This document shows, one piece after another, positions 41,707-53,396 of a DNA stretch of 64,000 nucleotides (position 1 is its first letter; each line of letters begins with the position of its first letter). The notes below the pieces were generated by a model. It ran no database searches. It was not told where the DNA came from and saw nothing but the letters and a program-made list of their open reading frames with translations. A program made the position numbers and the translations under genes. Source of the DNA: Strigamia acuminata (taxonomy: Eukaryota > Arthropoda > Chilopoda > Geophilomorpha > Linotaeniidae); the NCBI GenBank assembly GCA_949358305.1, contig OX442322.1:186001-250000 (forward strand), in the 5' to 3' direction.

Positions 41707-43966
41707 TCAATTCCAACAGAACTTTGAGGCTTTTCCTCGTTGTTGGTATGGTTTTTTAAATACTGCAGTGATGTTTCGCACGAAATTTTCATCTGCATAT
41801 TTAGGATTTGGTTTTCGTTCTCGTCGTGAACGAGTGCTAGTTCGTCGAACTATCGGTTGAGGTTTGCGGGGTTTTCGAGGCGGTTTCTTTGGAACTTCGC
41901 CTCTTTTTAACGCCGCTTTCTTTTCCATAGCAGTTAAGCGTTGTCTATGTCTATGTTTAGACTTTGTGGGCGCAGATTTGTCAATCTGCACTGAAGTTGA
42001 GTCGGATAATTCCATTGGAATTTCTGAGGAAGTTTCAGGAATTAATTCCATTTCTTCAGCATCCGGAAGTTGATTACTCTCGTCCATCCATTTAGGATTT
42101 TCTTGAGGCGAGTAAGAGGCGGACTTTTGTCCTACTTTCCAAGTCTCAATCGGGTACGACGGAGTATAAGGATACAACGCTTTAATATTTACTGATTTTT
42201 CAATCGAACCATCAGCTAATTTGCGTAATTTATACGCTCCGCCTGGAAGTACTTTAGTAATTTCCCACGGTCCATCTCTCTTCTCGGCAAATCCAGCGGA
42301 GATATTTTTATCTGCGCACGAGAGAATGTGAGTCTGTTTCCAAACTAAATCTCCAACTTCGAACTCCGTAATTACGAACTTTTGTTCGTGTATTTTCCTA
42401 TGTCGTTCAAAATTTAATTGAATTCTGCGATGCATCTCTTGATGCGATCTACGCAATACATCCAATAGTACTCTGACATATTTTTCTGGATTTTCTTTGT
42501 CAAATGGATTGGCATGTTTAATAATCCTTGGGTCGAAAGGTAGTGTTACGATTCGTCCCGTGTTCAGTAACATCGGGCTTGAGCCCGTTGCCGCTGAGAC
42601 ATTATTTCTCATCGCGAACGCGAATTCGTCTAAATATCGTGGCCATTGTGTGTGCACATCTGTGTACAAAGCCAGCATGGTTTTTATATCTCTATTGGCT
42701 CGCTCTGTCGGGTTCGCCTGGGCATGATACGTGCTTGTATGGGACGGGCGAATGTTGTACATTTCGCAATACTCATTGTAAATATCGGAAACAAATTGTT
42801 TTCCGTTATCGCTCACAATCTTTTTGGGGTGTCCCCATCTGTTTGTAACAGATCTTAATTCTTGAACGCAGTTAGCGCTCGTGGCTTTTGTCAAAGCCTT
42901 AATTTCAACGAACTTGGTACAATTGTCAATAATGACAAAAATATACTGGTTTTGGGACCTTCCCGCGGGTTTCGGGCCCATCAAGTCCATGTTAATACAT
43001 TCCCAAGGATTGGTCATGTTGTGGGGTGTGTAAGGAGCTGCGTGCCTTTTCTGTTGAATAGGTTTGTACTGAGCACAGTGCGTGCAGCTTTTGACGTAGT
43101 TCCTGACACTTCTACTCATACCAGGCCAGAAATATATTAAACGCGTTTTCTCAAGCGTCTTACTCATCCCAGCGTGACCGCTTAGGGGGTGGCCATGACA
43201 AGCGAAGAGTACTCGTTTTACGAGTGAACTGGGTACAACGGCGTTAAAGCCGTTTCCCGAATCGTTTAATTCCTCTTCGAATGAAGGGTTAAAATAGATG
43301 ATCATTTGATCACCATCAACTTCTTTTTTGTCTAAACAATAGTTTTTGACTTTGTTTTTCCATTCTTTTATTTCAGATTGTGGTATCCCAACAACCTTGT
43401 CATTTAATAAATATTCCCGAATGCGTTTGCATTCAGTATCTAGTAACTGAGCATCTATTATTTCTCTCCTTGTAGGAGGGACTTCTTTAAGTACTTCAGT
43501 CAATGCACTGTACAAGGTTTCTTGTACTTCCTCCCCCTCCTTTTCTTCAGAACATTCTTTAGAATTTTCTGAAAAATAGGAACGCACACTAGCCAAATAT
43601 TCTCGTTTTTCTGGGGCACGATTTAATGAAACAGAAGGATTTCCGTCCCATTCAGGCCAGTATTGTTTAATTTCAACGGGTTCCACATGATCACGAAGAG
43701 GAATGTCTTCCTCTGTTAGTGGGGCTCTAGAAAGTGCGTCTGCAACTTGGTTAGCAGCACCTTTTCGAAAACAATTTTAAAATTTCCACATTGGATTCTT
43801 AAGGCCCAACGGCCAAATTTCCCAGATGGTTCAGGCGTTCGCATCAACCATTTCAGTGCTTCTGCATCTGACTCTAAAGTGAATGTACCATATTCGAGAT
43901 ATGGTTTAAATCGATCAATAGCCCACACAACTGCGAGACATTCGAGTTCTGGCGTTGTATAACGTT
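41707..43966 (-). CDS. pol: Element B Pol, second part: rest of RNase H and integrase
   Basis: On the minus strand continues from element A's insertion site: RNase H (TTPELECLAVVWAIDRF, TLESDAEALKWL), linker, integrase zinc segment (HGHPLSGHAGMSKT ... CTHCAQYKP), core with Asp in INMDLMGPKP, Asp in VSDNGKQFVSD and Glu in NPTERANRD, then the C-terminal GPWEITKVLPGGAYKLRKL domain and a basic tail (RTSTRSRRERKP). A small frame change near 43690-43750 separates the RNase H end from the long integrase ORF (43686-41707), or reflects a minor indel. The key residues are present; the split by A makes the protein unproducible. Confidence 0.9.
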
Positions 43967-44978
43967 TGTTGTGACCCGACTGGACCGGGGTCAACGAAGA
44001 GTTTCTCTCGTGACCTCGTTTCGGGTGTAAGGGGAGCCGCAAGCGCGTCTCCCTTCCCTCAGTGCATTGACATCTAGTCAATGGACAGGCGTCTGCCCTG
44101 AGGGAGTGGGGATGGTTCGTCCACCCCACCATTGGGTGATTCTGGTCACCTGTCAACCCCGCTTTGTGCAAAGGAATGTGCCTTGCACTGAGCGAGCAGA
44201 ACCAACACAACCATCAAACGAGAAACACACGTAAACCCGTCGTCCTACAAGATCAGGCCCAAGTAAATATACTGGGATTGACCGAGGACAAAGGACAATT
44301 TACCGTGAGTACGTTTGGTCAGTGTCAAACTCCGCAGAGTAACCTGCGAGATAAGATTACCACACTATTTTAGCACACCAGCTAGAAATAGTAAAAACCA
44401 CTCCAGTTTAGCGAGTTGTGCAGACAAACGGTCGCACAAGCCTAAACAGCAGTAAAACCACGACGAGCGTTCCCGCCGCTGTGTGACCGCCGGGAACCAG
44501 AAGAGTCCGCCGCTGTGTGATCGCCGGACACCACACAAAAACCTAGACAACAGCCCGAAGTAAGTCTTTTAACTAAGCATTCACTCGCGCCCGACCAGCG
44601 TGAGCCCGAAGGACCAGCCAGAGACGAGCCGAGGACGCCATATTGCCACGCCGGCCCAAGACGACATCACGTTGCTACAACGAGGACGCCATCTTGGACG
44701 CGAACGAAACAAAGGACGACCTCGCCGATTCCAGCCAGCTTTCATCTTACCTTTACCTTTCCATTCCCATCACCCATTCCGATTTACCTTTTACTTACCC
44801 TTTATATATATATAAGATATATCTGTACATTGTCCCACAGAATAAATCTATATTATATTTTACCTTTTATATCTGTGTAATCATTTCTTTGGGTAAACCG
44901 CTTGAGCAAAGCGGTAGTGAGTTAGTCGAATTAAGTAATCAACCCACGAGTTAGCGACGGTTAGAGTTGAGCGCGACA
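43967..44978 (+). repeat. Element A 5' LTR with promoter signals
   Basis: 1012 bp. A TATATATATATAA box at 44804-44816 and AATAAA at 44841-44846 suggest that transcription starts and poly-A addition occurs close to 44840-44870. A GTGAGT donor-like site lies at 44917-44922, downstream of the presumed start. ORFs within it are not genes. Confidence 0.93.
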
Positions 44979-44980
44979 CG

Positions 44981-44998
44981 TGGGGGCCTGTCCGGGAT
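44981..44998 (+). promoter_or_regulatory. Element A primer binding site (tRNA-Pro-like)
   Basis: TGGGGGCCTGTCCGGGAT, 2 nt after the LTR. It matches the complement of the tRNA-Pro 3' end (TGGGGGCTCGTCCGGGAT, from memory) except at two adjacent central bases. It differs from the tRNA-Gln type of B, D, E and F. Confidence 0.65.
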
Positions 44999-45050
44999 CA
45001 AGTTGAATAACTGATTCTAACCTGTGATTACATCATACCCAAAACAAGAA

Positions 45051-47890
45051 ATGGCAGATAATACCCGAGTAACAGATTCCGACTCCGACGCAAACAAGAG
45101 AGCCGGCAGTCGTAAAGGCGCCGACTATCACTTGCGATCTGGAGGTCCCTTACCCAAAGCCTCAGCGCACGAAGCGAGGCAAAAACGGCGTAAGCCTAAA
45201 CCCGATCGTAGAAGCGCATCAGAGGCATCGCACCCGTCTCGCGCCGAGACGAGGCAGCGATTAGACGAGACAGAGCGGGGTGAAGAGCAATCTCACTCCA
45301 AACTGCCGCGTTCTAACCGTGACGGCGAGACGAGCGGAAACGAGGTTTTATCCCGTAACCAATCGCCTCGTCTAACGCACGACACCGAGGTGGGCAGTCC
45401 GAAAGCAACGTCTCCGATACAAAAGACGGCCTCAAATACGACCGCTAATTCGGCACTAAACACGCCAGTTACGCACAGTCGACCAGCCTCGGTAGTATCT
45501 GAAGGGCACAAGTCCAACTCGTCCTCTGTCAAGCGTGTTTCGAGCCAGCCTTACAGCGTCTCGGGCACCTTGATTGATGCGATGCAGTTGGCACAAGCGG
45601 AGGGAGTGAGATACACCCTTCCGACGGGGAAGATTACCGTGTACGAAACGTTACAAATCGTACGTGCAGCTTTAAAAGCGCACAGTGTATCCCCACAAAT
45701 CACCATTGTTGAAGATTGCGACGAGATGACCCGAAATCCGTTCGCAAACCAGAGGTCAGTTCATCCGAGCTGTCCGACGAGAGCCTAGAGGGAGACCCAA
45801 AGCGCACGCCGAAGGCCAAACCCAAACCCCAGCCGGAGAGGGCGACACCAGCTACTCCGCGCAAGAGAGATGCGTCGGCCAGAGAACAACAAACTCGGCC
45901 CCGCATGCAAGCTCTCGATTCAGCCACAAATAATGCGATAACACGGTTAATCAACGCTAATAATGCTAGGCGAAATGAAGAGCAAGCTCTCACAAGCCAA
46001 CAGCAAGATAATCCGCAAGGGACTGAGTGGCAACAACCAGTGCCCATCCTTAAAGACGACGAGTCGTCAAGGAGACAATCGCATGATCGCACCTCTTCGC
46101 GAGAAGAAGGCAAACGCGATGAAAGACCGAAATATTATCACTACGGAAATAGTGATTCGTCGTCAGATGGACTGGAGTCAAATGCACCCAGTCATCACGA
46201 TTCGGAGAGAGGTTCCGGAGAAAAACGAAGGGAAAGAGAACGCGATGAACGCAGGGAAAGGGAACGTGACGACCGTCGTAGGGGCCGGAAAGAGTCAAAC
46301 TCTTCACGGCGCAACCCGCCACGCCGCTCACCGTCTCCCGACCCCAGCTCCGACCCCTCATCCAACGACGACAGACGAAAGGAGAAATCAAGTAATCGCC
46401 GGAAGAGATCCAACTCTCCGCGCGATAGAGAGAAACGACGTCGATCGGAAAATAGCGACCACCGACGGGAGGAGTTTCAGGACCCTCCCCGACAAAGCGC
46501 GTTTACCGATTCGACGGGTCGACAGTATACGATGGGAGAGCTTGGAAGAGCCCTGCTTGGCTCGTTGAAGGCCGAGGGAATCGATCTGAGCAAACGAAAC
46601 GATCGTAATCGTAGCACTGGCGACCGCGTAAAGAAAAAATACGCTGTCTCCCGACGTGACACCATGAGTGTTACCGGGAATATTAGGTGGCAATTTTATA
46701 TTCAGAACCGTTTCGACGGGTCATGGAAAGCGGGAGATCGCTTCCTTGACGAAGTAATTCGAATTAAGACTGCCACTAAAGCCACCGTAGGAGACATGCT
46801 CACCCACGGTATTGTCGAGCTAATGACAGGCTCGGCACGTGAGTGGTACCAAGGATTGAAAGGCGTCAATTGGGACGACTTTTTAATGAGATTCGACCTG
46901 CGCTACGGCGAGACACCCGAAGAGGTGAGCCGAAAGATGCGAGGTCTTCGCCAGATGCCTGGTGAAACCATAATGGATTACGACATTCGCGCCAGATTGT
47001 TGTTCGAAAAGGCCCCGATGGAATTTCATGCCACGGGATTCAACCTTTTCTTTCTCGGCGGTTTGTCGGAGTACTCGCAACGGGTGTTACTTGAAGAAAG
47101 GGCACCGACAGGAGGCAGCTACGAAGAAATGAGCGCCTTCCTGTTCGAGAACACGATAGATATCGAGAAGAGATATTATTCCGCTTTACCAGAAGCGGAG
47201 AAAGCAGCGACCGCAAAACGTCTCAAGTTGAGTGCGGAAAGATATGGGGCGACAGATAAGATTATGCGCCCTACTGAATATCTTAGCGGTATAATGGAGC
47301 TGGCAGAAGCTAGCGTTGGTTTACAAATAAAAAATAAACTGACATCCACGCTGCCTTCCAACCCTTTGGCCGCCCCTAAAAAGGCACCGACAGCGTCAGC
47401 CATGCAAGCGACACTGGAGGAGGTCAAGGAGGGGGAGGAAGCCGGACAAGATGCCGGAAAATCAGACGAAAAAGAAGAAAAAGACGATTATTCGACGGAC
47501 GAAGAAATACGAAGCTATCGCGATACCTTATCAACGGGTTGCGATGAGGAAGGACCGCTAGTACATCTCATCCATCGAGATAGAGCGGTAGAAGAATTTC
47601 GCGCCAGGTTAAAACCAAATGCCGGCCGAATTCCGAAGTATTTTCGGAAAAATTACACGCCACCGTCGAAAGCAGACCCTGAAAAGAAAAAATCGACTGA
47701 AGCCCCAAGAGACAAATCAAATATTCGCTGTTTCAAGTGTAACCAACCGGGCCACTACTCCAATGAGTGCCCAAGAACAGCGAAAGAAGACGCTAAGTTT
47801 GACGCGATAATGAAGCAGATGGCAGAGATTAAACTCGCCATGGCAAAAAACGAGTCAAAAAACGAGTCAGCGCAGGCGGCGAAGAAATAA
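45051..47890 (+). CDS. gag: Element A Gag (one frame break)
   Basis: ATG at 45051 (MADNTRVTDSDSDANKR). The frame runs to 45788; the rest continues in the -1 frame from about 45713 to the TAA at 47888-47890, as if one base were lost between 45713 and 45788. Regions: Ser/Arg/Glu-rich N terminus; a long Arg-Glu-Asp and Arg-Ser stretch (RRERERDERRERERDDRR, NRRKRSNSPRDREKRRR) resembling RS domains; capsid-like Gag domain (FDGSWKAGDRFLDEVIRIKT ... GSAREWYQGLKGVNW); CCHC knuckle CFKCNQPGHYSNEC; Lys/Asn-rich end over the frameshift signal. No slippery site is seen at the upstream break, so it is a mutation or a sequence error. Confidence 0.88.
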
Positions 47891-50800
47891 CTTCTCGACC
47901 GTCTGCGCCATTCATGAAGAAGAAGGGGTTTAACAAAGGGTTCGATAAGCCGCCACCAGTCAAAGAAATGGGTAGTGACATAGCTAACGCCCAAATTCAA
48001 GACAGGGCCAACAACGCTTTGCAGGTAATTACCGCAAACGCTGAGGCTGAGGCGGAAGAACCGAACCTACTGCTTGAAGAATTACCTCAAGTAGTCGAAG
48101 ACACAGAAGAATTTCGTGTTTTCATGTGCAACGTGGCGGTCGAATACACCAACCGCCTATGCATGTTGCCCATGACAATAGAACGTGAAAAAATTATGGG
48201 ACTGCTAGACTCGGGAGCAGATCGCTCGTTCGTTTCCGAAGACATAGTAGCATCATTGGGTCTCACCGATAAGATAAAAGGCGTTAATAAAAATATACGT
48301 CTAAAAACCGCCAACGGAATGGCGCGTCCAAAAGGAGTTATATTATTGACCATGGAGTGGCTCGGAGGGGTAGAACAGCACCCTTTCCTGGTCCTGCTCA
48401 CATGCGACAGAATTTTTCTGTTGGGCTTAGACCTCATGGCGTCAATGGAAATACAACCAAATCCAATAACGAAATCTTGGAATTATATCAGAAATGATAA
48501 GGAAAGACCCGCAATTGTCGTGCCACCAGCTCTTGTAAAAGAAGCGGCCGACAAGACACAGTGGGAGAAAGGCCTAAAGAAATTCGTTCAAGACTACGAT
48601 TTTAAAGCATTCGTAACAGAATTGCAACGGGACAATGTAGTGGAAACACTTGTCGCCGACGCCGCTTTAGAATTAAACGAAGCGGCAGCCCTACGAAGGG
48701 TCCTACTTAAATATGAGGGGATCCTGTCGAAAAAACCGGGCCGAACGAATAGGGCTATTCACGAAATTAAATTGACGGATAATAAACCTATACGAGTTGC
48801 GTATAAGGGAATGAACCCGCAAAAACGTGAAATAGTGCAAAAAATGTGCCAAGAAATGCTAGACAGTGGCATTGTCTCCGAGGCCCAGGGAGAATACGCG
48901 ACGCGAGTTGTGCTCGTGATGCGCCCGGGCTCGGACCCACGCCTATGCATTGATTACCGCCCATTAAACGCGGTGACAGAGATAGATCCCATACAGATGC
49001 CGTCTATCGAATCCATTTTGAGAGAGCTTAGCCCCTTTTCTTGGGTTACGACGATGGATCTGTCGAAGGGATACTGGCAGGTTGAGATGAGGCCAGAGGA
49101 TAAGCTAAAAACAGCATTTTACTCGCCAATTGGACGGTTGATGTTCAACGTCATGCCATTTGGTTTAGTGAACGCTCCCAGTACCTTTCAGAGACTAATC
49201 GAAAGCGTATTGGGTGATATCCTGCATCAGTTTGTGTGGGCATACCTAGATGACATAGTTATCGCCTCCAAAACATTCGAAGAGCACATTGAGCATATCG
49301 ACCAAGTGCTCACCCGGCTGGCGAAAGCTGGGTTACACGTGCATCCGGGCAAGAGCAAGTTCTGTCGAAAGGAGCTTGCCTTCCTGGGTTATCGCATTGG
49401 AGTCAATGGTTTAGCTATCGGCCCCGAAAAAATCGATGCGATTAATCGTTTCCCACCACCCGAGGACGTTAAAGGTGTCCAACGGTTTATGGGAATGATA
49501 AACTTCTTCGGCAGGTTGCTACCGGGTCTAGCTGAAGTGGCAGCCCCAGTTACCGACCTCCTGAAGAATGAAAACGAATTTGTATGGTCAAATGAGTGCA
49601 ACATCGCATTTAATGCGATAAAGAGGATGCTGACGGAAGTCGGCGTAATGCCTCTACCCGACCTAAACCGGCCGTTCATATTACATACAGACGCCAGCAG
49701 AGTTGGGTTGGGAGCCGCGTTGCTTCAAACACACGTGCGCGACGGAGTCGAACAAGACCTGCCGTGCATGTTTATAAGTCGCAAACTCCAAGGCGCTGAA
49801 AAAAATTACAACGCCACAGAGTTGGAGTGTTTGGCAGTTGTGTGGGCTATAAGGAAATTTAGAGATTATCTCGAATATACCAAATTTGTAGTCCACACAG
49901 ATCATCAAGCGTTACAATGGCTGATGAAATTAAAGGAGCCAGCCGGTCGACTAGCCAGATGGCAGTTAGAACTGATGGCATGCGACTTGACCATTCAATA
50001 CAAGCCCGGCAAATATAACGTCGTGGCTGACGCTCTGTCACGGGCACCAGTGTCAGATCCAATCGACGCTGACGATGATGGCGAGGATGACTCCCGCATC
50101 ATTTATTGCCCTACGAGTTGTCACCGTTGGGATTTAAGGAAGATGAATGAAATTCCCACCGCGTCTCCGGCAGACGTAAAATTCTGTGGATTCTGGACGC
50201 GGTTATACCAACCAGCTGCTGACAATTACCCAAACGCAAAGAAGGAATTTAAGCTGGAGCGGAGAATAGATGACCCGCTTCTAAGCGCCTTCCACGCTCG
50301 TGTCAGCAAGCAAATGAAAAGCAATCCCCCAACAAGGGAGGAAATAATTGTGCAACAAAAATTAGACAAAAAATGTCAGGACAGAGCTAGATTCGTACTG
50401 ACAGGAAGATATCCGCCCAACTTAACCAGAAGGCAGAAGCGTCGTTATGCACACGAATCCATAGATTACCTATTGGATGACGGCCTTTTAGTGAAACATC
50501 ACCCAAATCACCAAGATGACTTGAGTGAATCGGACACCGCAGTAAAGGTAGTAATACCTGCTTCCTTAATCGGTCGCGTGCTGTGGTTGTTACACGGGCA
50601 CCCGCTTGCGAGCCATGCGGGAGTAAGCAGAACACTCTATCGTGCTACACAGCTTTTTCACTGGACAGGGATGAAAAAAGATATTGCTCTTTTTGTCCAC
50701 CAATGTCAGCGATGTCAAGCGTGCAAGCCGAGGAGTAAATCACCATTCGAAACTATTTTCTTAGGGCCTTACGCGCCTTTTGATTGTTTAAGTGTCGATG

Positions 50801-51984
50801 TGATGGGCCCAAAACCCGTTACGGGAAATAAAAATGCGTACATTATCGTTATAATGGACGTGGCAACTCGTTGGCCCGAGTTGTACGCCGTCGCTAGACC
50901 TTCAGCAGAGAAAATCGTTGAATGTATCTACGACGTGGCGTTACGTTACGAATTTCCACGTAAAATAATATCCGATAACGGACCCCAATTTATCTCGAAA
51001 ATTTGGGGTAAGTTTTGTGAGAAATTCGGGATTGTGGCGTCACATACTTCGACCTACAATCCCAGAACAAATCCCGTTGAGCGACTCAACAGGGACATTA
51101 AATATGCACTAAGCATATTCACTGACATCCACAATAGGTGGGATGAATACTTGAGGGAGATCGCGTTCAGCATACGAACAACAGTCTCGAGGACGAGAGA
51201 TTTTTCTCCGGCCTACCTCAACTTCGCCCGAGAGCTACGAGTGCCTTGGGACCCACGAGTGGCAGAGTCGGTAAATGTGGTGGACCCAGAGAAACCACAT
51301 GAGTATGTGTATAAATTGGAGCAAACAATTTCGAACACATACAAGCATATGATGGCGCACATTTTTAACATGCGCGACCGCATTTTACAAGATAAAAGCG
51401 GTGGAAAATTCGTGAATTTCGAGATCAATGATTTGGTGTGGAAAGATGCACACACCCTCTCAAATGCAGCGAGAGGGATCACCGCCAGCTTGGCCGACAA
51501 GAGAGATGGTCCGTATGTAATCATCGGCAAGCATGGCGGTAACGCGTATAAATTACGCAAGCTCGAGGACAACACCGAGCAAAAGTCGATCCAGGTACGA
51601 GAGTTAACTCCGTACATTCCGGAATTCCCGCAAGAAATGTGGGCCAAGGGCCAAGTCAAGTCTAAAACTGACGGCCAAATCGTCGATATGTTCGCTGGCG
51701 AGTCGGAAAAAGCACCGCCAAGTGACAACGAGGAGTATTTCGACGCCCCTTCACCTCCGGTAAACGAGATAGTTGAATCCGTTCCGGATCCAATTTTGGT
51801 CGGGGGGGAAACAGGAGAAACTCCTGAAACAAACACAAAAAACACGGATAAAAAAGAAAACAATAATGAGGAGGTACAGACACAAAAAACAACAAAAAAT
51901 ATCGTACCTGCCTCGATCCGTAACCTGCGACCAAAAAGAGATAATCCGTTTATAAAAGGCGGAAAGGTCGTAGGAAAGAAGTAA
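47833..51984 (+). CDS. pol: Element A Pol: protease, RT, RNase H, integrase (intact)
   Basis: Open in the -1 frame from 47833; first ATG at 47914, but translation is expected by frameshift as Gag-Pol. Counting from that ATG: protease LLDSGADRSF (~97), RT with YLDDIVIAS (~446), RNase H HTDASRVGLGAALLQ (~590) and ATELECLAVVWAIRKF, integrase zinc segment HGHPLASHAGVSRT ... CQRCQACK (~893-930), core Asp in SVDVMGPKP (~960), Asp in SDNGPQF (~1019), Glu in NPVERLNRD (~1053), then a C-terminal GPYVIIGKHGGNAYKLRKLED domain. All catalytic residues present; no stop in 1356 codons. Likely the only intact Pol in the window, so it could serve non-autonomous relatives if cis-signals match. Confidence 0.95.
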   Translation, partial: TRHGKKRVKKRVSAGGEEITSRPSAPFMKKKGFNKGFDKPPPVKEMGSDIANAQIQDRANNALQVITANAEAEAEEPNLLLEELPQVVEDTEEFRVFMCNVAVEYTNRLCMLPMTIEREKIMGLLDSGADRSFVSEDIVASLGLTDKIKGVNKNIRLKTANGMARPKGVILLTMEWLGGVEQHPFLVLLTCDRIFLLGLDLMASMEIQPNPITKSWNYIRNDKERPAIVVPPALVKEAADKTQWEKGLKKFVQDYDFKAFVTELQRDNVVETLVADAALELNEAAALRRVLLKYEGILSKKPGRTNRAIHEIKLTDNKPIRVAYKGMNPQKREIVQKMCQEMLDSGIVSEAQGEYATRVVLVMRPGSDPRLCIDYRPLNAVTEIDPIQMPSIESILRELSPFSWVTTMDLSKGYWQVEMRPEDKLKTAFYSPIGRLMFNVMPFGLVNAPSTFQRLIESVLGDILHQFVWAYLDDIVIASKTFEEHIEHIDQVLTRLAKAGLHVHPGKSKFCRKELAFLGYRIGVNGLAIGPEKIDAINRFPPPEDVKGVQRFMGMINFFGRLLPGLAEVAAPVTDLLKNENEFVWSNECNIAFNAIKRMLTEVGVMPLPDLNRPFILHTDASRVGLGAALLQTHVRDGVEQDLPCMFISRKLQGAEKNYNATELECLAVVWAIRKFRDYLEYTKFVVHTDHQALQWLMKLKEPAGRLARWQLELMACDLTIQYKPGKYNVVADALSRAPVSDPIDADDDGEDDSRIIYCPTSCHRWDLRKMNEIPTASPADVKFCGFWTRLYQPAADNYPNAKKEFKLERRIDDPLLSAFHARVSKQMKSNPPTREEIIVQQKLDKKCQDRARFVLTGRYPPNLTRRQKRRYAHESIDYLLDDGLLVKHHPNHQDDLSESDTAVKVVIPASLIGRVLWLLHGHPLASHAGVSRTLYRATQLFHWTGMKKDIALFVHQCQRCQACKPRSKSPFETIFLGPYAPFDCLSVDVMGPKPVTGNKNAYIIVIMDVATRWPELYAVARPSAEKIVECIYDVALRYEFPRKIISDNGPQFISKIWGKFCEKFGIVASHTSTYNPRTNPVERLNRDIKYALSIFTDIHNRWDEYLREIAFSIRTTVSRTRDFSPAYLNFARELRVPWDPRVAESVNVVDPEKPHEYVYKLEQTISNTYKHMMAHIFNMRDRILQDKSGGKFVNFEINDLVWKDAHTLSNAARGITASLADKRDGPYVIIGKHGGNAYKLRKLEDNTEQKSIQVRELTPYIPEFPQEMWAKGQVKSKTDGQIVDMFAGESEKAPPSDNEEYFDAPSPPVNEIVESVPDPILVGGETGETPETNTKNTDKKENNNEEVQTQKTTKNIVPASIRNLRPKRDNPFIKGGKVVGKK
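47845..47908 (+). promoter_or_regulatory. -1 frameshift signal of element A: two slippery heptamers and hairpin
   Basis: A_AAA_AAC occurs twice in the gag frame, at 47845-47851 and 47857-47863. After a 6-nt spacer, GCGCAGGCGG (47870-47879) pairs over 10 bp with CCGTCTGCGC (47899-47908; one G-U), with a further short inner helix (GAAGAA/TTCTC region). The gag TAA lies in the loop. The pol frame is -1 and open from 47833. Confidence 0.88.
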
Positions 51985-52462
51985 AATAAATTACGAGTCG
52001 ATGGCGGCACTAAAAATAAATTCTAATCGACCGATAGTGCAAGCCATCACGTTGCGAGACTCGAAGAAAATTCCGCTAAGTCCAACAAAGCGGATATCGG
52101 TCGAATTCACGTCACAAGATGGCGTGGAAGCGCGGGACCCGTAGCAAAATTATCGGCACGGGTCGGATACCGCGTGCAAAAAGACCCCGTAGCAGCAATC
52201 GCGCACGGGAGTGAAAACAAAGGAGACCCGTAGCGTAACATGCGCACGGGTAGGTGCGCACTAGTCTCAAACACCCGGGTTCTGGAGTATATTACCCAGA
52301 ATCCATCGCGATTACCTCGTGTTCACACGGACTTCCGCTTTTCACAGCTGATCGCTGCATTCGTGCGTGATCCTCGTTTTTAACGTTTTTATCGAGTTTT
52401 TTGAGATAGTTTTATCATCCTTTTTTCAATCGTGATTGAGCTTTTTGTGCGCGCTCCTCGCC
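51985..52462 (+). other. Element A pol-ORF3 spacer
   Basis: No long ORF. GC-richer than the surroundings, with repeated CCCGTAGC/GCGCACGGG words (three GACCCGTAGC-like copies at about 52136-52255). It may contain a promoter for the spliced third ORF. Confidence 0.5.
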
Positions 52463-52552
52463 ATGGACGAGGAAGAGAACGACGTGCTTGCCATAGAGCA
52501 CGAGGACGAGGAAAACTGGGACCGCGATGTAAACCAAGTCCATCCCGATCAG
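52463..52552 (+). CDS. Element A: likely first coding exon of the third ORF (30 codons)
   Basis: ATG at 52463 in a perfect Kozak context (GCCATGG) opens MDEEENDVLAIEHEDEENWD and 10 further residues, strongly acidic. At 52552 the codon CAG ends exactly before GTAGAAGT, a good donor. The acceptor TCCATCCTTCCAG ends at 53396, just before ATG GCA CTA of the long ORF; joining is in frame. Unspliced, the small ORF stops at 52576 (37 codons). This is a prediction from splice signals and frame only. Confidence 0.5.
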
Positions 52553-53396
52553 GTAGAAGTCGGCATCGGCACATGAGAACTAGTTCCGTGCTGCTGAAGA
52601 AGAAATTTTGTTGACTAATACCTGACATGAGTGCTTTGCACTCACAATAGCGTATAATTAATTATTAACCGCGATCGCTCACACGATCGTATTTTTTCCT
52701 TGTTAATTTGTTTTCGGGGTGCGAGCGCAGACTTCACGTCGCCTCGCGTCTCGAAAATTCCTCATGACTTGAGTCACGAGCGAGACAATGGGCTCGAGCC
52801 ATAAATAATTTTATGACAAGGGGAGAATATTCTGTAAAAGAATATTTTTCTCCACAAGTAATTTGACGCATCAAATTGATGCAACTTAACATTCGTACGA
52901 TGAATTTTTCGATGTGTTGGATAAATTTAATTTGACTTTAACTTTTTTTAAAATTAGACAAAGTCCGACTTCGGAATAATTCTTTATTAGATTTATTTAT
53001 TTAATAAAATTTCGACAAGCACATTTATTGTGCAATTTTAGTAATGATTTACACCCGACGAATTCTTTTTACGAATGACTGATAATTATTAATTTAATTA
53101 TTAGTAATGTTCTAATTAACGTTAGAATTAATTTAAAGTAAAATCTGATGATAAAAATCCGGATTAAAGGCTCGATTCCGTCTCGCTGTGCGTTTTGGAC
53201 ATGAGACAGATTTTTCACGTGATGACTTCTCTTTTTCTATCCGACGAGGGACAATTCGTCCTACGTTTGCACCGATAGACAGGAATCGGTCTCGACGGAC
53301 GGCTGCACGTATTGGCAACGTCCCTCGAAACCAACCATTTATCTACGTATTTAAATATTAACTTTTTATTAATTGTTTATTTCTCCATCCTTCCAG
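52553..53396 (+). other. Predicted 844-nt intron of element A
   Basis: GT...AG ends, AT-rich interior with stops in all frames, and a polypyrimidine tract (TTTATTTCTCCATCCTTCC) before the AG. AT content rises sharply compared with both flanking coding parts, as usual for insect introns. Confidence 0.5.

Noticed and set aside
45713-45788. Second programmed frameshift within gag of element A
   Set aside because: No slippery heptamer or obvious structure in the 76-nt overlap; a lost base is simpler.
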